Shown one piece after another: positions 9,905 through 20,455 of a stretch of DNA of 64,000 bases. The stretch lies in the NCBI RefSeq assembly GCF_035046485.1, contig NC_085136.1, forward strand, positions 74,727,734 to 74,791,733, in the 5' to 3' direction. A model generated the notes under the pieces. It was not told where the DNA came from. It saw only the letters and a list, made by a program, of their open reading frames with translations, and did not search any database. Source of the DNA: Aedes albopictus. Taxonomy: Eukaryota; Arthropoda; Insecta; Diptera; Culicidae. The translations under genes were made by a program, and so were the position numbers. How positions within the stretch are numbered: the stretch's first letter is position 1; every line of letters begins with the position of its first letter.

Positions 9905-12835
9905 TGGCAGCTACAATTTATCCAGGAAATCTTCAAGAGATTTTTTACAGAGACTCCTACAGGAATTCCTTCAAAGATTTCTCCAGGAATTACTTCAGGG
10001 AATCCTACAAAAATTCCACCAGCAATTCTGCTACGCATTCTTCCGGGGATTCCTCTTTGGATTCTTGCAGATATTCCTCCAGGAATTGCTTCAGGGACTC
10101 CTCCAGGACTTTCTCCTGGGATTGCTTCAGGAGTTCTTCCTGGGATACCTCCAGAAATTCATGCAGGATTTCATCCAGGAATTCATCAAAAAATTCCATC
10201 ATAAATTATGTCAGCAATTCATCCAGGAATTTCTCCAGGAAACTCTTCAAAAGTTCTTCCTGGATTATCTCTACAATTTTTTCAGGAACTCCTTCAAGAA
10301 TTCGTCCAGATTTTCCTCCAGGAAATGCTGCAGGGATTCCTCTAGGAATTCTGCTAAAAATTCTTCAAGGAACTTCTTCAGAGATTTTTCCAGGGATTTC
10401 TCCACGAATTTCTCCAAGGATTGCATCAGGGATTGCTTCAGAAATTCCTTCGAGGATTTCTACAGGAATTCAACCAGAAATTTCTCTAGAAATTCCTCCA
10501 GGAATTTCTCAGGGGATTTTTCAGAAATTTCTCACAGAGATTCTTTAAGAGATTCCCCCAGCAATTCATCCAGTAATTGTTGCAAGCAGTCCTCCAAAGA
10601 TTCCTCCAGAAATGGCTTCAAGGATTCCTCCAGCAATTCCCAAAGGAACTTCTCCAGAATGTTCTCCAGTAATTACCCCAAGAGTTTCTTCATGAATTCC
10701 TCCAGCAATTAATCTAGAAATTTATCCAGGAATTGCTCCTGGACATCCTTCAGAAATTATGTCAGCAATTTCTCCAGGAATTTTTCCAGAAAATCTACTG
10801 GGGATTTTTTTCAGAAATTCTTGTAGGAAATTCTCCAGGAATTTTTCAGGGATTCCTCCAGGCATTTCTCCAGGAATTTTATCTGAGATTCCTTCATGAA
10901 TTGCTTCAAGGATTCCTCCAGGAATTTCTCCTCGAATTTCTCTAGGGATTTTCCCAGGGATTCCTCCAGGTGTTCCTCTAAGGATTCTTCCAGCAAATCC
11001 TCTAAGGAAATCTTCCAGGAAATTCTCCATAAATACATTCAGCAATTTTTCAGGGATTCCTCCAGGTATTCCTCTAGAGATTCCTCCAGGGATTTCTTCA
11101 AGGATTCCCCCATTTCCTTCGATGATTTCTTCAGGAATTCCTCCAGAAATTTCGCTACAAATTCCTTCAGGATTTTCTCAATGGATTTTTTCAGAAAAAG
11201 AAAAATAATCTCCCAGAATTCCTCCAGAGATTTCGTTAGAAATGAATCCAGTAATTATTTCAAGAATTCCTCCAGGAGTTTCATCATGATTTCCCCAGCA
11301 TTTCCCACAGGAATACCTCTAGGAATCCCTCCAGGCATTCCTCCAGAATTTGATCCAGGAATTTCTCCACGAATTTCTTCAAGGGTTCCCCCAAGAATTT
11401 CTTCAGGAACTCCTTCGAGGAATTCTCCAGGAATTCCTCCTGAAATTCCACTAGAAATTCCTCCAGGAATTTCTCAAGGGATTTTTTCAGAAAAATAACA
11501 GAAATATGAATAAAATTCCTCCGGATATTCCTCTAGAAGTTCATCCAGTAATTCTTTCAAGAATTCCTCTAGAGATTCCTCCAGGCATTCCTCCAGGATT
11601 TTATCCAGGGATTTCGCCAGGAACTTTTTACTGGAATTCCTCCAGAAAAGACCACAGAATTTTTTTCAGAAATTCCTCCAGGAAGTTCTCCAGAAATTGC
11701 TCCTGGACATCCTCCAGAAACTATGTCAGCAATTCCTCCAGGAATTTCTTCAGGAAATCTTCTGGGAATTTCTTCAGAGATTCTTCCAGAAAGTTCTCCA
11801 GGAATACTAACAGGATTTTTTCAGGGATTCCTCTAGGTATTTCTCCAGCAATTCCTCCAGAGATTCGTCCAAGACTTACTTCAGGGATCCATCCAGGGAT
11901 TTCTCCATGAGTTTTTCCAGGGGTATTCCCAGAGATTCTTCCAGCGAATCACAGAGAAATTCCTCTAAGAGTTCTTGCAGGAATTCCTCCTGGAATTTCT
12001 CTAGGGATTTTTTTTTCAGATATTTCTCCAGCAATTCCTCCCAGAATTCCTCTGGAGATTTCTCCAGGAATTCCTCCAGGATTTTTTCCAGGGATTGCTT
12101 CAAGAATTCATCCAAGAAATTTCTCCAGGAATTCTAGATGGGTCTCATCCAATAATTCTTCCAGGAATTTGTTCAGAAGTTTCTCCAGGATACTTTCTAA
12201 AGATTTTCCCAGGAATTGCTTCATGGATTCCTCCAGCAATTCCTTCAGGGAATTCCTTCTGAAATTTCTCTAAGATTTCCTCAAGAGATTTCTTCTGATT
12301 TTTTTCTAGGAATTCCTCTCAGAAATCCTAAAGGAATTTCTCCAGAATATTCTTCAAGGAATTCTCCAGAAATTTTTCTCGGATTTCTTCTGGGATTTCC
12401 TCATGAGACGTCTTCAGATATTTCTCTAGGTATTCCTCCCATAATTTATACAGGAATTCCTCCAGGTAGACTTTCAGAAATTCTTCCAGAGATTGCTACG
12501 GGAACTCCATCAGGGATTCTACAGGGCTTCCACCAGGCATTCTTGTAGGAATTGCTCCAGGGATTCGTCCAGGTGTTTCTTTAGGGATTTATCCAGGAAA
12601 TCTTCCAGGGATTGCTCCGGGAATTCTTCCAGGGATTGCTCCAGGAATTCTTCAAATGATTTCTTCAGAAATTCATTGACGAGTTCTTTCGGAAATTTCA
12701 TTAATCCTTCAATCATCTTTTTAGGGATGTACCCAAAAACTTCTCCAGGATTACCTGGTGATTTTTTTAAATTATTTCAAGAATTTCTGGAAGAATTCCT
12801 CCAGCGAAAAGTATTGGAAGATAATTTTTAACGAA
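9905..12835. repeat. Degenerate 12-bp minisatellite array, consensus AGGAATTCCTCC
   Basis: About 2.9 kb consists of variants of AGGAATTCCTCC, mostly in exact 12-bp steps; a run of successive 12-mers can be read off near 10080-10180. Because 12 is a multiple of three and stop codons are rare in the unit, frames of 60-279 codons appear on both strands with four-residue periodicity (for example GIPPGISP on the plus strand, and Leu/Glu-rich repeats on the minus strand). These are not genes. The unit's core GGAATTCC is its own reverse complement. Confidence 0.92.
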
Positions 12836-13411
12836 CTTATACACGAACTACGAAATTTTAGGTTATTTTTAAAGAGTTTAGCTTGCCCCTCCCTGACCGA
12901 AAAGCTGGCTGCGCCCTTGGTGGCACCCACAATACGGGACTGACGCCTCTGGCCGCACGGCCACGAAGCACACACACGAAGTCTGTCCAGCTTACTTATG
13001 ATATTAGAGCCAAGAAGAGCCGCCATTTTGAATTTTTAGTTTGCCATTGTTGGACTACAAACAAAATTCGTCAACCATAATGTTGACACAATTTTTTTGT
13101 AGCAAAAACGATCTTTTCCCAATGCAGACATTTTAACAATTCAAATTTTTCCAAAATAAGGGACGGATAAGCGCACAGTTTTTTCCTTACTCACTCTCCT
13201 AAACAAAGACGAGAAAAAGAAGGAACTTGTCATTTCTTTTATCCCGCTCTGTCTTGTTTTTATTAATAAAAATGAAGGCCCACCAAATCATAATACGCCA
13301 TCACAATGCAATTAGAAATTCCTTGTGATGTGACGGGAATTAGCGCATATGACGAAGGAAATTTTTACTCTATCATGCGATTGGTATTTATTGGAGGAAG
13401 GCGGTTTGAGC
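12836..13411. other. Unique-looking DNA, nothing recognised
   Basis: This is AT-rich sequence between the minisatellite and a MITE. Frames of 60-84 codons around 12772-13080 lack domain features. I see no promoter or RNA gene. Confidence 0.4.
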
Positions 13412-13413
13412 TA

Positions 13414-13575
13414 GGGCGCTGTCCATAAACTACGTAGACTTATTTTTGCTCATCTCAGAACCCCCCTCTCCGCAGACTTTTCTTCATACAAAATTTTCGA
13501 AATTTGTATGGACCGTAGACTTTAGCCTGAACCCTCCCTCCCCCCTAAGAGTCTACGTAGTTTATGGACAGGCCC
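13414..13575. mobile_element. TA-flanked MITE, 'tccataaactacgtagact' family
   Basis: The inverted ends are GGGCGCTGTCCATAAACTAC at the left and GTAGTTTATGGACAGGCCC at the right, continuing inward as tacgtagact/agtctacgta. TA flanks both sides. The interior contains a second small palindrome (acaaaattttcgaaatttgt). Half-copies of the same end occur at about 20453-20515 and 60546-60590. Confidence 0.8.
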
Positions 13576-13577
13576 TA

Positions 13578-14860
13578 GCCGAAAAGACTTTGAGAGACAG
13601 GCTAAGGTTTCCCAATCCAAGCAGTAAAACAAACTCGAACAAGGTGATCCATTGTCTTGGTATAAATTTTAACAAATCCTAATCATCAAACATCAGTCCG
13701 CATAGCCCGTTTCGCTAAACTCCATCATCAGGCTCTTTGCATAACTAATCATCAGAAGACCGTTGCAGCTGTGCTGTGCGCTGCCCTGTTTTTATGTTTT
13801 AATATATTCGTTTTAATATATACTCGAAAAAATACGATCGAGTTTTGATAACCGAACTTCATTTGAAACCAGTTTATTCGCCCAACCCAACTCGAAGTCT
13901 CACAGATGCAGACCTTTTCAGAAAACATCTTATCAATCGATCGGCCCAGATCCAGCGATGAAAGTTTCCGAGAATGTCGCCGGTCAAAACAGTTCTATTT
14001 GGTCTACTTTTGGGATTTTAGATTGCTTGTCACATTTCCATATTTGCTGAAATAAATTAATCGAACCCGATCCGGTTCTAGGACTGGTGCCACACTGCTG
14101 GTACGACTGCTTCTAAAGATCATGGGGCAATTTAATTCTATTTTACCACTCAGAAATGAGGAACGATGGCAGTTTTGCATGGTGAGATTTATTGCGTTGG
14201 AAGGATGTCGTAGTTTTGAAAACTCCCACGGGTTAGTCCTCCCGAGAAGTGAATTAGAACAAAATGAAGAATTTTTTTTTTTTTTTTTTCAGGTGATGAT
14301 CTAAAAAGACCGTTGAGAAATGTTACAGTAACAACAGATTTCATACCATTGTTAATGAGGAAAATCAATAACTGAAACAGAAACTACCTACTCCGACATA
14401 CTACAAAGATTAGGTGTCGAATTGATTACTGTTTTGTAGAAGTTTCATTCGATTTTCTATCGATTTTCTATTGAAGTATGTCATGTTTTGCATGTTGTAC
14501 CTTATGCGTTATAAATAGACGGTACATGAGGAACTTGATTTTTGAAATAAAACTCGAGTAACACATATATTCAACAATTCTTTAAATAACTTCTATATGA
14601 CTGAATTTAGTCGTATTTATGTTTCAATAATTAAAACTACCTGAGTTGGGCACAATTTGGTATATCGCTTGGATCTATCAATATGTTATTTTTTATAATC
14701 TAAATACTTTCTGCCGTACTTTTTTCTACTCGGGATATCACTGATTCAAATTGGTCACCTATTCTCTTCCTGCGATAACGATAGAATTGTCTAAATACCA
14801 AGGATCATCAAACTATCATGTGTGCGATTAGTAAACGTTTTTCCCATTTATCTAGACAAA
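13578..14860. other. No gene recognised
   Basis: The stretch contains a 17-bp T run at about 14273-14290 and AT-rich DNA. A 60-codon frame at 14122-14304 ends in the homopolymer and looks like chance. Confidence 0.4.
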
Positions 14861-14862
14861 TA

Positions 14863-15846
14863 TCAGCCGGTTTCGCCAATTCCCCCATATATTATACCTA
14901 CATGATCATGATCTTCAACGGTCCACGACCAAAACTGCTGATGACATTTCAGCCAAAAATTTGCAACTTTTCCGCTCTCCAAAAGCACCTCTACACAGTT
15001 GCAAATGTTTCCCATATTGCAGAAACCTGGTCGTAAAGTCAAGCTCAAGGAAAACGCGGAACGGCAAGGAGCCGAGAGAGCGTGATTTATGCTAATATAT
15101 AACTGTGTTCGCGAGATAGATTGGAGATTTTCGGAGGAGATGCATCTCCGCTGGTGTCGGGCAGATGTCAGACTGGGCAAATTTTGAACTTCATCAATGC
15201 AAATCACGCACCACTGACTGCTTATGCTTGGGACATCAACTTCTTGCTGTTTCGGTCCAGTCGAAGCCTGCTGTTGTGGTAATGGCATTGAAAAACCGTT
15301 GATCCAGTTCGGTGGAGGATCGATTGCCTGGCAGCAGTGTTGAGAATACTCACTTGCAAGAGCGATACTCACTTGCTTCTATCTCACTTCAGAAGCACGC
15401 TATCAAAAAATGATGTTTGAAGGGCTTTTAAATTGTAGTTTAATCTAAAAGTTTACCGAATAAGGTAAAGGTCGCAAACGCATACCAAAGTTGTGAGAGA
15501 GCTGTGAGTACGAGGTGAGTAAAATTCGTGTAACTTATACTTACCTTGTGCTCACAGCTCTCTCACGGTTTTGGTATGCGTCTGCGACCTTTACTTTATT
15601 CGGCAAACTTTTAGATTAAACTACAATCTAAAAGTCCTTCAAATATCATTTTTTGATAGCATGCTTCTGGACTGAGATAGAAGCAAGTGAGTATAACTTT
15701 TCGCAAGTGAGTATTCGCAACACTGCCTGGCAGGTCGAGGTCAATTTGGTGGTGATAAAAAAACTGCCTTTATCAGCTGTATAGATGAAGGTGAGTTCAC
15801 GTCGGACAAGGACTAGTTCGAAAGAACGAAAACTGTTTTTTTGCAA
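14863..15846 (-). pseudogene. Unrecognised open frame split by a hAT MITE
   Basis: On the minus strand a frame of about 157 codons lies left of the MITE (15334 down to 14863). Another stretch of about 40 codons lies right of it (15846 down to 15734). Both flanks read the duplicated target CTGCCAGG in the same frame (Cys-Gln-Ala), so before insertion they could have been one frame of roughly 200 codons. The sequence has many Cys, Ser and Gln residues and an ICIDEVQNLP segment, but I recognise no domain. It may be a decayed transposon or host exon, or chance. Confidence 0.35.
15335..15725. mobile_element. hAT-type fold-back MITE, 391 bp, 8-bp duplication
   Basis: The terminal inverted repeats start CAGTGTTGAGAATACTCACT and CAGTGTTGCGAATACTCACT. 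They continue inward as a nearly complete palindrome centred near 15530. The flanking duplication CCTGGCAG is at 15327-15334 and 15726-15733. An 8-bp duplication with a CAGTG end is the hAT superfamily signature. No transposase is present. Confidence 0.88.
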
Positions 15847-16555
15847 TTTCTCATCGTAATAGGCTGTTTTACCTCACGCAAGTTTGACAGGAAAAGGCCT
15901 ACTTCCCCACACCAAATTAACAGTGCTGTAATGGTTCATTACAGCACTGATTTGCGTTGCGTAATGAACCATTACAGCACTGTTTGCTGTTTTGATCAAC
16001 TTCTTGATGCTTTTTGGACGCAGTTTTGAAAAATTGTGACAACTGCGCAGTATAACATGCTATGATCAGACTTTCTTAAACATGACTATGAAAATCAGTG
16101 TCCAGCTTGATGAAAAAGTTTTGTTAAAAACTATCCTCAAGTAGTAATTTATGAAATTACAAAAAACGTTGTACGCAACTCGATGCAGAACTCGATTTTT
16201 ACAGCACTCGTCGTAATTATCCAACTCGGCAAGCCTCGTTGGATAAATGTACGACTCGTGCTGTAAAAATCTTCATTCTGCACCTTGTTGCGTAAACTAC
16301 TATTTTGCAATTTCTCATCGTAATAGGCTGTTTTACCTCACGCAAATCTGACAGGAAAAGGCCTAATTTCCCGCACCCAATAAACAGTGCTGTAATGCTT
16401 CATTACAGCACTGATTTGCGTTGCGTAATGAACCATTACATCACTGTTTTCAGGTTTCATCAACTTCTTGATGCTTTCTGGACGCAGTTTTGAAAATTGT
16501 GACAACTACACAGTATAACCTGCCCAAGAACCTGCCATGATCAGATTTTCTTAAA
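15837..16555. repeat. Direct duplication with ~464-bp offset
   Basis: A segment of about 230 bp beginning TTTGCAATTTCTCATCGTAA (near 15840) is repeated near 16303 with few changes; both copies encode nearly the same 62-residue conceptual frame. Each copy contains a small palindrome around CAGTGCTGTAATG...CATTACAGCACTG. The spacer between the copies includes a 'gttggataaatgtacgactcgtgctgtaaaaatc' segment found again near 18400 and 20270. Confidence 0.8.
16192..16280. repeat. Interspersed short repeat 'acagcactcgtcgtaattatccaac...'
   Basis: The piece is itself palindromic: TTTTTACAGCACTCGTCGTA at the left and TACGACTCGTGCTGTAAAAA at the right. Copies of its right half recur at about 18390-18480 and 20262-20310. 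This suggests a small mobile repeat family. Confidence 0.6.
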
Positions 16556-16799
16556 CAAGGCTATGAAAATCAATGTGCAATTTGATGGGAATGTTTTGTT
16601 AACCTTCCGTAACTCGCGCGGTTGACTACCTGCGTCACCACCACGCTAATGCTGAGTACAAAAAGCGAGATTTTTTCATCGTGTTGTACAAAATACAACA
16701 GCGCGATAGGTAAATCCAACGGCAGCTAACGATCCCTTCGCATCTGGTGGCAGGAATGAGAACCCTAGGAAAAACGTGACTCCGCCAAAAAGTGCCAAC

Positions 16800-17040
16800 T
16801 CAACGTACATAAATATGTACAGATGGGTAAATTGTTGGTTAAATTGGGAAAAAATCCACAGCTCAGGTGAGATTTCTACTCACGACCCTTATTCGCTAGA
16901 CAAGTGCTTTACCAACTAAGCTACCGAGCCAATTAATGACCCGGCAACCTAGTTGTCATAAGGTTCAATTCTAATCTCGTCGATCTATATCATCTTCCCC
17001 TAAACCGCAAATATAACCATCTCTGTTGTACATATGTACG
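16800..17040. mobile_element. tRNA-bearing element, first copy
   Basis: It begins with 'cgtacataaatatgtacagatgggtaaattg' and ends near 'catctctgttgtacatatgtacg'. Between them lies the minus-strand tRNA-like sequence at 16859-16930. Its left ~70 bp matches both ends of the second unit at 17780-17990. The right end is diverged. Confidence 0.65.
16859..16930 (-). tRNA. tRNA-like sequence, anticodon loop CTAGCGA (degenerate)
   Basis: This is nearly identical to 17869-17940, but its T-loop reads TAGAAAT instead of TTCAAAT, which damages the internal B-box promoter. It is best regarded as a tRNA pseudogene or tRNA-derived module inside a mobile repeat. Confidence 0.55.
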
Positions 17041-17260
17041 AAGAGCGAAAGCGATTTGTTTATTGTTTGAAACTGTTTACCTATTGTACAGGCAACGCTT
17101 CCCCAACCACTTGTAGAGGAAGAACAATGCTACCTGGAAGGCGATCAAACGCGTCGTTCGCATTCTGTTTGATACGACGGATAACTACGTAGAGGTAGAT
17201 GCTCGAAAACGACTCACTCAAAGTGCAAATTTTCGGTAATACCAATCCGTGTGGTCAATT

Positions 17261-17515
17261 CAGGCCAAACATGTCTAAAGGTCCAATCTGCAGAAGAGAG
17301 GCTCTCTTTGGTTTCTCTCTCTTTCGTTAATATCTCAGCTGTTTATTTGTATTTTGATTGCCTCCTTGCATTGAACGATGGTCAAAACAATCGTCTTTTG
17401 ATTTGTACTGCAAAAATAGTTGAAAAGTTTACCATTACATTGCAATAATTGGAAGAGAAAGTAAACAAAGAGAGCCTCTCAAATGCAGATAGGACCTATT
17501 GAAATGTTTGGCCTG
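17261..17515. mobile_element. MITE, 255 bp, AATT duplication, empty site readable nearby
   Basis: The inverted ends are CAGGCCAAACATGTC... and ...GAAATGTTTGGCCTG, continuing inward through GGTCC and AGAGAGGCTCTCTTTG/CAAAGAGAGCCTCTC. AATT flanks both sides (17257-17260 and 17516-17519). The inverted copy of the host sequence at about 17990-18058 lacks the insertion and reads straight through one AATT, which confirms the borders. Confidence 0.88.
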
Positions 17516-17548
17516 AATTATGAATTTCAAATAACTCAACGTACATAT

Positions 17549-17779
17549 GGTCGGCGTTCAGTCAGAGTGGACTACGTGATTTTTCAGGCAGGTAAAGATA
17601 AGCTTAGGAATTTGTTTAACCTAAACCTTTCGACGTTATTTTGATGCAGATGTGTCATTACATAAAAGAATAATAGTATTTCTGAAAATAATGCCATAGA
17701 ATTGAAATTTCAATTGCATGCAGGATATTTTCTCGAAATCAATGAAAAACAGATGGTCTGGTCTGACTTAACGCCGACC
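17549..17779. mobile_element. MITE, 231 bp, ATAT duplication
   Basis: The inverted ends are GGTCGGCGTTCAGTCAGAGT and, at the right, GTCTGACTTAACGCCGACC. ATAT flanks both ends (17545-17548 and 17780-17783). The uninterrupted host sequence gtacatatgtac is seen at about 17979-17990, so this insertion also has a readable empty site. Confidence 0.85.
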
Positions 17780-17782
17780 ATA

Positions 17783-18058
17783 TGTACAGATGGGTAAATT
17801 GTTGGTTAAATTGGGAAAAAATCCACAGCTCAGGTGAGATTTGAACTCACGACCCTTGGTAATTAATTGGCTCGGTAGCTTAGTTGGTAAAGCACTTGTC
17901 TAGCGAATAAGGGTCGTGAGTTCAAATCTCACCTGAGCTGTGGATTTTTTCCCAATTTAACCGACAATTTACCCATCTGTACATATGTACGTTGAGTTAT
18001 TTGAAATTCATAATTGACCACACGGATTGGTATTACCGAAAATTTGCACTTTGAGTGA
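17783..18058. mobile_element. Fold-back unit carrying a tRNA-like sequence, second copy
   Basis: The left stretch (tacagatgggtaaattgttgg through ctcaggtgagatttgaactcacgaccc) is the inverse of the right stretch (gggtcgtgagttcaaatctcacctgag through aatttacccatctgta). The region is thus a palindrome whose right half contains a complete tRNA-like sequence. Together with 17213-17545 it forms a larger inverted arrangement interrupted by two MITEs. Confidence 0.75.
17869..17940 (+). tRNA. tRNA-like sequence with full cloverleaf, anticodon position AGC
   Basis: The 72-nt sequence folds completely. The acceptor is GGCTCGG/CTGAGCT with two G-U pairs, the D-stem GCTT/AAGC, the anticodon stem CTTGT/ATAAG with loop CTAGCGA, the variable loop GGTC, the T-arm GTGAG-TTCAAAT-CTCAC, and the discriminator G. 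The anticodon would read as alanine (AGC), but the acceptor has C3-G70 instead of the G3-U70 pair that alanyl-tRNA synthetase needs. It lies inside a palindromic mobile unit. I therefore favour a tRNA-derived element over a working tRNA gene. Confidence 0.6.
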
Positions 18059-18605
18059 GAAGAAAATTTACTTCTCTTTCAGATGCGCTTAGATCCGGTA
18101 GGTACTTACGAACAATTTATGTGATTAATTTGAAGAGCTCTTGCTATGCATCCGGCGGGCAATCTTCCGGATTTTTTGTTAGCTGGCCAATCCGGTGTCT
18201 GTCGCCGTGGGCATCGAGATTGATGATAATAGAAGCCATTACCAATGAAAAATAGCAACTACCAAGGCAAAATATTAGTAAATTTTGAAGACGAAAAATT
18301 GCATTTTTGATGTAAACAAACGATTTTTTCCTCATCTCACCTAGCGCCTCTACAATTAGGGGTCATCCGGATTCGCCTATCGCTAAAGGGTAATCGGCAA
18401 GCCCCGTTGGATAAATGTACGACTCGTGCTGTAAAAATCGAGTTCTGCACCTTGTTGGGTAAACTACTATTTCGATGTTCTTTAATAAAACGGTAAAACT
18501 TTTGAATTAAAAGTAATTATTTTTTTAATGATCCCGCCTCCATAACATTTTAGGAAGCATGTTTATTTCAAACATAATTCTCATTTATTTAAAATCGAAT
18601 TTGTA

Positions 18606-19537
18606 AAGGGCGAACACGATGAAATTGCCACACAGAAAATATTGTATAACTTTTGATTGCGTTCGCCAAAATAGCTAATTTTTTTACCATGAATAGTATA
18701 TTATGTGTAGCTTATACCATAAAATTTTCATTAAAATCGGTTGAGTATTGGCGGAGATATCGTTGAAACAAGGAAATTGCCACTTGAGAATCTTGTGCAA
18801 ACAAACATTTTGGAAAATATCGTTTTTTTGCCGTTTCAACGCTGGCGCCAAAAATACTGAACCGATTTCAATGAAAATTTTTATGTACGTGAAGTATGTA
18901 TGTAGAAGTAGTTGGTCAAAATTTCATTCAATTTGATCATACCGTTAAAAAGTTATAGCCATATATGTCGCACTACAATAAGCAGATGTGGTTTTTAGTG
19001 AAATTCAAACTGCTCTTACTTTGAAAGTACTCAACAAAAATGGCTGAAATTTCACTGTAAACAGTTTAACACAACAATTTTACACTGTCAAAGTTTTACA
19101 AAAATCGGGACAGTGTTACCAGTTCTACAGTCAAAATAGTGCACGCGGAACTAAAAATGGTCAAAAAGTACCTAAAATTTACCTTGAAACGATTTGAGCT
19201 TTGGATATTTACTAGAAAAAGTACTGAACCGATTTCGATCAAATTTTTACCACTTAATTGATACTAAGTTAAGAATATCGAGTGAAATTTTCAAATGTTT
19301 TGATGAGGTAACAAAAAAGTTATAGCCTAAGTAATTTTTTGAAATGGGTGCACAAATTTTCTAAAATCTCATTTTATGATATCGACAATATATGCGCCAA
19401 TACTCAACCGATTTCAATGAAAATTTTATGGTATTAGCTACACATAATATACTATTCATGGTCAAAAGCTATTTTGACGAACGCAATCAAAAGTTATACA
19501 ATATTTTCTGTGTGGCAATTTAATCGTGTTCGCCCTT
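18606..19537. mobile_element. TA-flanked non-autonomous transposon with ~170-bp inverted ends
   Basis: The left end starts AAGGGCGAACACGATGAAAT and the right end is its inverse, ATTTAATCGTGTTCGCCCTT. The inverted similarity extends about 170 bp inward to aatactcaaccgatttcaatg. TA flanks both sides (18604-18605 and 19538-19539). The core repeats the phrase 'accgatttcaatgaaaattttta' several times. No transposase frame is seen. Confidence 0.82.
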
Positions 19538-19539
19538 TA

Positions 19540-20378
19540 CTTCCTCTGTAAAAAAAACACAAAACTCTTTGTTTTTTACCTTCTCGTCCGGGTTCGAATT
19601 TATTGCTCAAGTTTAACCGCATCGGCCAATTTTTGCTTTATTTTCTAGATGCTTTTTCATTTCCTAAGCTCAACTCCATTATCAGATATCTATCTCTTTG
19701 TCCAGGTTTTATCTATTCATCCTGGCACAACCTTTGCAAGTTTTTTTTCCGAGTCATTTTTACATTCTATTTTATAATGGTCCACTGCACGAATTTATGC
19801 TGGCCTGCTTGCTCTCATAGGAAATTTGACGTTTGAGCATATCAACTTGAACAATTTCAGCTCGATTGGAGAAACTATATTTTGGCGCCTGCCGTTTTAA
19901 GTTTTCATACGATTTACTATAGGAAAAATCACTTTTTCAAAGAAAAATCGCCACAGGTTGCCCCTTAACCCCTAAAAATAAATCGATGAATGATTTCTGT
20001 TGGAAATTTTACGAGGAAACAACCCTCCGAAGACCGCAAAGCGATCTAAGGTAGGTGGAAAAAGTTATTGCCTGGAAACCGTACGGTATGCCAACGCTGT
20101 TTAACATGTAAGGAATAACAATAAATAATAAAATCTCGTCATTTTATCGATCGGTCGAGGCTTAAAAACTTTTTCCACGAACGTCGCATCGGCTTGCGAT
20201 CTTCGGAGGTCTGATTCCTCGTAAAGTTTTCTACAGAAATCATTCATCGACTTATTTTTAGGGCAAGCCTTGTTGGATAAATGTACGACACGTGCTGAAA
20301 AAATCATCATTTTATAGGAGAGTAGGAGAGAGAGAGTGAGAGAGAAAATAGATAGAAAGATACAAAGTAGGAGGAAAG
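19540..20378. other. No gene recognised
   Basis: The sequence is AT-rich. It holds one copy of the 'gttggataaatgtacgac' repeat near 20270 and an AG-rich run (gagagagagtgagagagaaaatagatag) at about 20318-20370, next to the tRNA-like sequence. A 111-codon minus frame starting near 20436 overlaps the tRNA-like sequence and looks like chance. Confidence 0.45.
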
Positions 20379-20455
20379 GGACGAGCCAGGGATTGAACCC
20401 AGGACCTTCTGCATATGAATCAGAAGCGGTAGCCACTAGACCACCAAGCTCGTCC
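20379..20455 (-). tRNA. tRNA-like sequence with intact A and B boxes
   Basis: The acceptor GGACGAG/CTCGTCC pairs perfectly over 7 bp. The A box TGGTCTAGTGG and B box GGTTCAATCCC both fit pol III promoters. The T-arm pairs. The anticodon arm CTTCTG/CAGAAG has an enlarged loop ATTCATATG, with CAT in the anticodon position only if one inner pair is left open. The AG-rich tail on the plus side corresponds to a pyrimidine tail downstream on the minus strand. It is either a tRNA pseudogene or the head of a tRNA-derived SINE. Confidence 0.5.

Larger units (their letters stand above)
7385..9905 (-). mobile_element. Ty1/Copia-type LTR retrotransposon relic
   Basis: Read on the minus strand, the Copia order is present: gag-pre-integrase (~9840-9500), integrase (~9470-8754), reverse transcriptase (~8561-7956) and RNase H (7854-7385). 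Stops and frameshifts break it into several frames. The upstream part (gag, protease, 5' LTR) is missing. The sequence runs straight into the 12-bp minisatellite array at ~9905. Confidence 0.9.

Noticed and set aside
9873..10712. 279-codon frame rich in Phe, Leu and Gln/Ser
   Set aside because: It is a product of the 12-bp minisatellite; all frames on both strands are similarly open.
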